Shown: positions 62,603-64,000 of the stretch, in pieces
Layout: each line of letters starts with the position of its first letter
Position numbering within the stretch: the first letter of the stretch is position 1
Assembly: GCA_902778275.1 (NCBI GenBank)
Contig: CACYXE010000002.1
Coordinates: 14,674-78,673 of the forward strand
Direction of reading: 5' to 3'
DNA length: 64,000 nt
Source of the DNA: Oscillospiraceae bacterium
GTDB taxonomy: Bacteria; Bacillota; Clostridia; Oscillospirales; Oscillospiraceae
Notes under the pieces: model-generated
Seen by the model: the letters and a program-made list of their open reading frames with translations, nothing else
Told to the model about the DNA's origin: nothing
Database searches by the model: none
Made by a program: the position numbers and the translations under genes

Positions 62603-64000
62603 TTGACTCTGCAGCAGTATGTGGATTCCATTAAAGATAAACGAATCGCAGTGATAGGGATCGGCGTCAGCAATACGCCGCTGATCGAGCTGCTTTGCGC
62701 CAACGGCTGCGATGTTACAGCCTGTGATAAGCGCAGTCTGGCCCAAATGGAGGGGGAAGGCGAAAGGCTTTTGGCCTTGGGCGCCAAACTAAAATTGGGC
62801 GAAGACTATCTGGTTGGCCTGGATCAGGATTTGATCTTCCGGACGCCAGGTCTTATGCCCTTTGATTCCCAATTGGAAGCGGCCAAAGCGCGCGGGGCTA
62901 TTCTTACCTCGGAGATGGAAGTGTTCTTCTCCTTATGCCCTTGCCGGGTTTTCTCCGTGACCGGCAGCGATGGCAAGACAACGACTACGACTATCATTTC
63001 TGAGCTTTTGAAAGCCGCTGGATACACGGTACATCTTGGTGGAAATATCGGCCATCCGCTTCTGTGCGAAGTTACGGAGATTCGGGAAACGGATATTGTC
63101 GTGCTGGAGCTCAGCTCTTTTCAGCTGCACAGCATGAATTGCAGACCGGATGTGGCGGTCATTACCAATATTTCCCCAAATCATTTGGATAAGCATAAGG
63201 ACTATCAGGATTATATCGACGCCAAGCGCTCCATTTACGCAAACCAGACTTCGGAAGACAAGCTGGTTTTGAATTATGATGATGAACATACGCCGTATTA
63301 TCTTTCCACTGCCAACGGCCGGGTCGCGTTTTTCTCGGATACCGCTTCTGTGAACGTGGGCACGGTCGCGGAGGATGGGCTGATCTGCCGGGTTGACGGA
63401 GACAACAGAGAAACGATCATGCGCGCAGATGAGATCCGTTTGCCCGGGAGGCACAATCTGCTCAATTATCTCGCCGCGTTTGAGGCCGTCAGAGGCTTCG
63501 TGAGCGCCGAGATCTGCAGGGAGGTAGCGATGCGCTTTGGCGGCGTTGCGCACCGCCTGGAGCACGTCAGGGAGCTGAACGGCGTTACCTTTATCAACGA
63601 TTCCATTGGGACCAGCCCCACAAGGACGATCGCCGGGCTGCATGCTCTGAAAAAGAAACCCATCATTATCGTGGGCGGATATGACAAGCACATCCCGTTT
63701 GATTCTTTGGGGGATGAGCTCTGCCAAAACGCAAAGCGTGTGATTCTGACCGGCGATACTGCTGCGAAGATCCGGGACGCCATCGTCTCCTCGCCCTACT
63801 ATGATGCCACTAAGGTACCGCTTGTTGAAGAACCGGAATTTGAAGCGGCCGTGCATACCGCGGCTGCGTATGCTGAAGCTGGGGATATCGTCCTGCTGTC
63901 TCCCGCGTGTGCCTCTTTTGACAGGTTCAAGAATTTCGAATCCAGAGGCAATCTCTTCAAGCAGCTTGTTATGGAGTTAAAAGATAATGAAAATAACTGA
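62603..64000 (+). CDS. murD: UDP-N-acetylmuramoylalanine-D-glutamate ligase
   Basis: Adds D-glutamate to UDP-MurNAc-L-Ala with ATP in cytosolic peptidoglycan precursor synthesis. 465 residues, full length; its stop is the last codon of the window. An N-terminal Rossmann domain (IAVIGIGVSNTPLIELL) is followed by the ATP loop TGSDGKTTTTTIISELL (about 112-128), LELSSFQLH, ITNISPNHLDKHKDYQ and the C-terminal FINDSIGTSPTRTIAGL. The TTG start at 62603 has GAGG 8 bases upstream. It has its own promoter rather than sitting in the usual dcw cluster. Confidence 0.95.
   Translation: MTLQQYVDSIKDKRIAVIGIGVSNTPLIELLCANGCDVTACDKRSLAQMEGEGERLLALGAKLKLGEDYLVGLDQDLIFRTPGLMPFDSQLEAAKARGAILTSEMEVFFSLCPCRVFSVTGSDGKTTTTTIISELLKAAGYTVHLGGNIGHPLLCEVTEIRETDIVVLELSSFQLHSMNCRPDVAVITNISPNHLDKHKDYQDYIDAKRSIYANQTSEDKLVLNYDDEHTPYYLSTANGRVAFFSDTASVNVGTVAEDGLICRVDGDNRETIMRADEIRLPGRHNLLNYLAAFEAVRGFVSAEICREVAMRFGGVAHRLEHVRELNGVTFINDSIGTSPTRTIAGLHALKKKPIIIVGGYDKHIPFDSLGDELCQNAKRVILTGDTAAKIRDAIVSSPYYDATKVPLVEEPEFEAAVHTAAAYAEAGDIVLLSPACASFDRFKNFESRGNLFKQLVMELKDNENN
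63987..64000 (+). CDS. Possible start of the next gene (cut by window)
   Basis: An ATG at 63987 overlaps the murD end, with GGAG at 63973-63976 ten bases upstream. Only four codons (MKIT) are visible, so no function can be given. Confidence 0.35.

Noticed and set aside
62203-62634. A 143-codon plus-strand frame between the SRAP gene and murD
   Set aside because: It covers the RNase P RNA gene on the opposite strand, whose conserved cores and P1 helix are unmistakable.

Overview
This window looks like the chromosome of an endospore-forming member of the Clostridia, most likely an Oscillospirales-type gut anaerobe. The grounds are a complete spoIIIAA-AH operon, spoVM, a SipL-like coat-morphogenesis gene, ytfJ, an IspH-ribosomal protein S1 fusion and the conserved clostridial gene orders asp23-nusB-xseAB-ispA-dxs-tlyA-nadK-argR-recN and yicC-remA-gmk-rpoZ-priA-def-fmt-rsmB-rlmN-prpC-prkC-rsgA. 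The genus is inference. The DNA is dense, moderately GC-rich core genome. I see no insertion sequence, prophage, CRISPR array, tRNA or rRNA; the one clear stable RNA is RNase P RNA.

Layout. (1) 1-8.2 kb, plus strand: chromosome segregation (scpA partial, scpB), sporulation/envelope genes (DUF2953, ytfJ, a D,D-carboxypeptidase), rluB, a flavoprotein, cmk and ispH-rpsA, ending at a strong terminator. (2) A lone minus-strand membrane protein. (3) 8.9-13.3 kb: spoIIIAA-AH, the mother-cell half of the feeding-tube/type III-like channel, with a sigma-E-like promoter and a terminator. (4) 13.4-24.9 kb: a long asp23-to-tyrS unit with transcription antitermination, exonuclease VII, isoprenoid genes, NAD kinase, ArgR and RecN. 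(5) 25-28.9 kb, minus strand: an xpaC-telA-lemA-TPM-ybaK-like operon. (6) 29-32.4 kb: rpe, recR, RNase J, an ArsC/Spx-like gene. (7) 32.4-34.4 kb: secG, an unknown anchored protein and a divergent TetR-type regulator. (8) 34.5-43.1 kb: ybaK, uvrA, recD2, comF, mreB/mbl, ispD, ispF. (9) 43.2-44.6 kb: a DUF3343 gene paired with a cysteine-desulfurase-like enzyme. (10) 44.6-58.7 kb: c-di-AMP synthesis (cdaA-cdaR) leading into the gmk-priA-fmt-prkC-rsgA superoperon. (11) 58.7-60.5 kb: a small membrane ORF, a 22-codon spoVM and a DUF3794/LysM SipL-like gene. (12) yebC, an SRAP protein, rnpB (minus strand) and murD, whose stop codon is the last base of the window.

Together the genes cover information processing and two sporulation modules: the SpoIIIA channel and the SpoVM/SipL coat anchor. 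Five pathway enzymes for isoprenoid precursors and farnesyl diphosphate are spread over three loci (ispH; dxs and ispA; ispD and ispF). Signalling is represented by c-di-AMP and by PrkC/PrpC phosphorylation. No wholly new system is evident. The points most worth a second look are the internal promoter-like and ribosome-binding signals in the ispH-rpsA fusion, the minimal SpoIIIAG, the very short SpoVM next to the SipL-like gene, the D,D-carboxypeptidase start codon inside a perfect hairpin, and the structured leader of RNase J.
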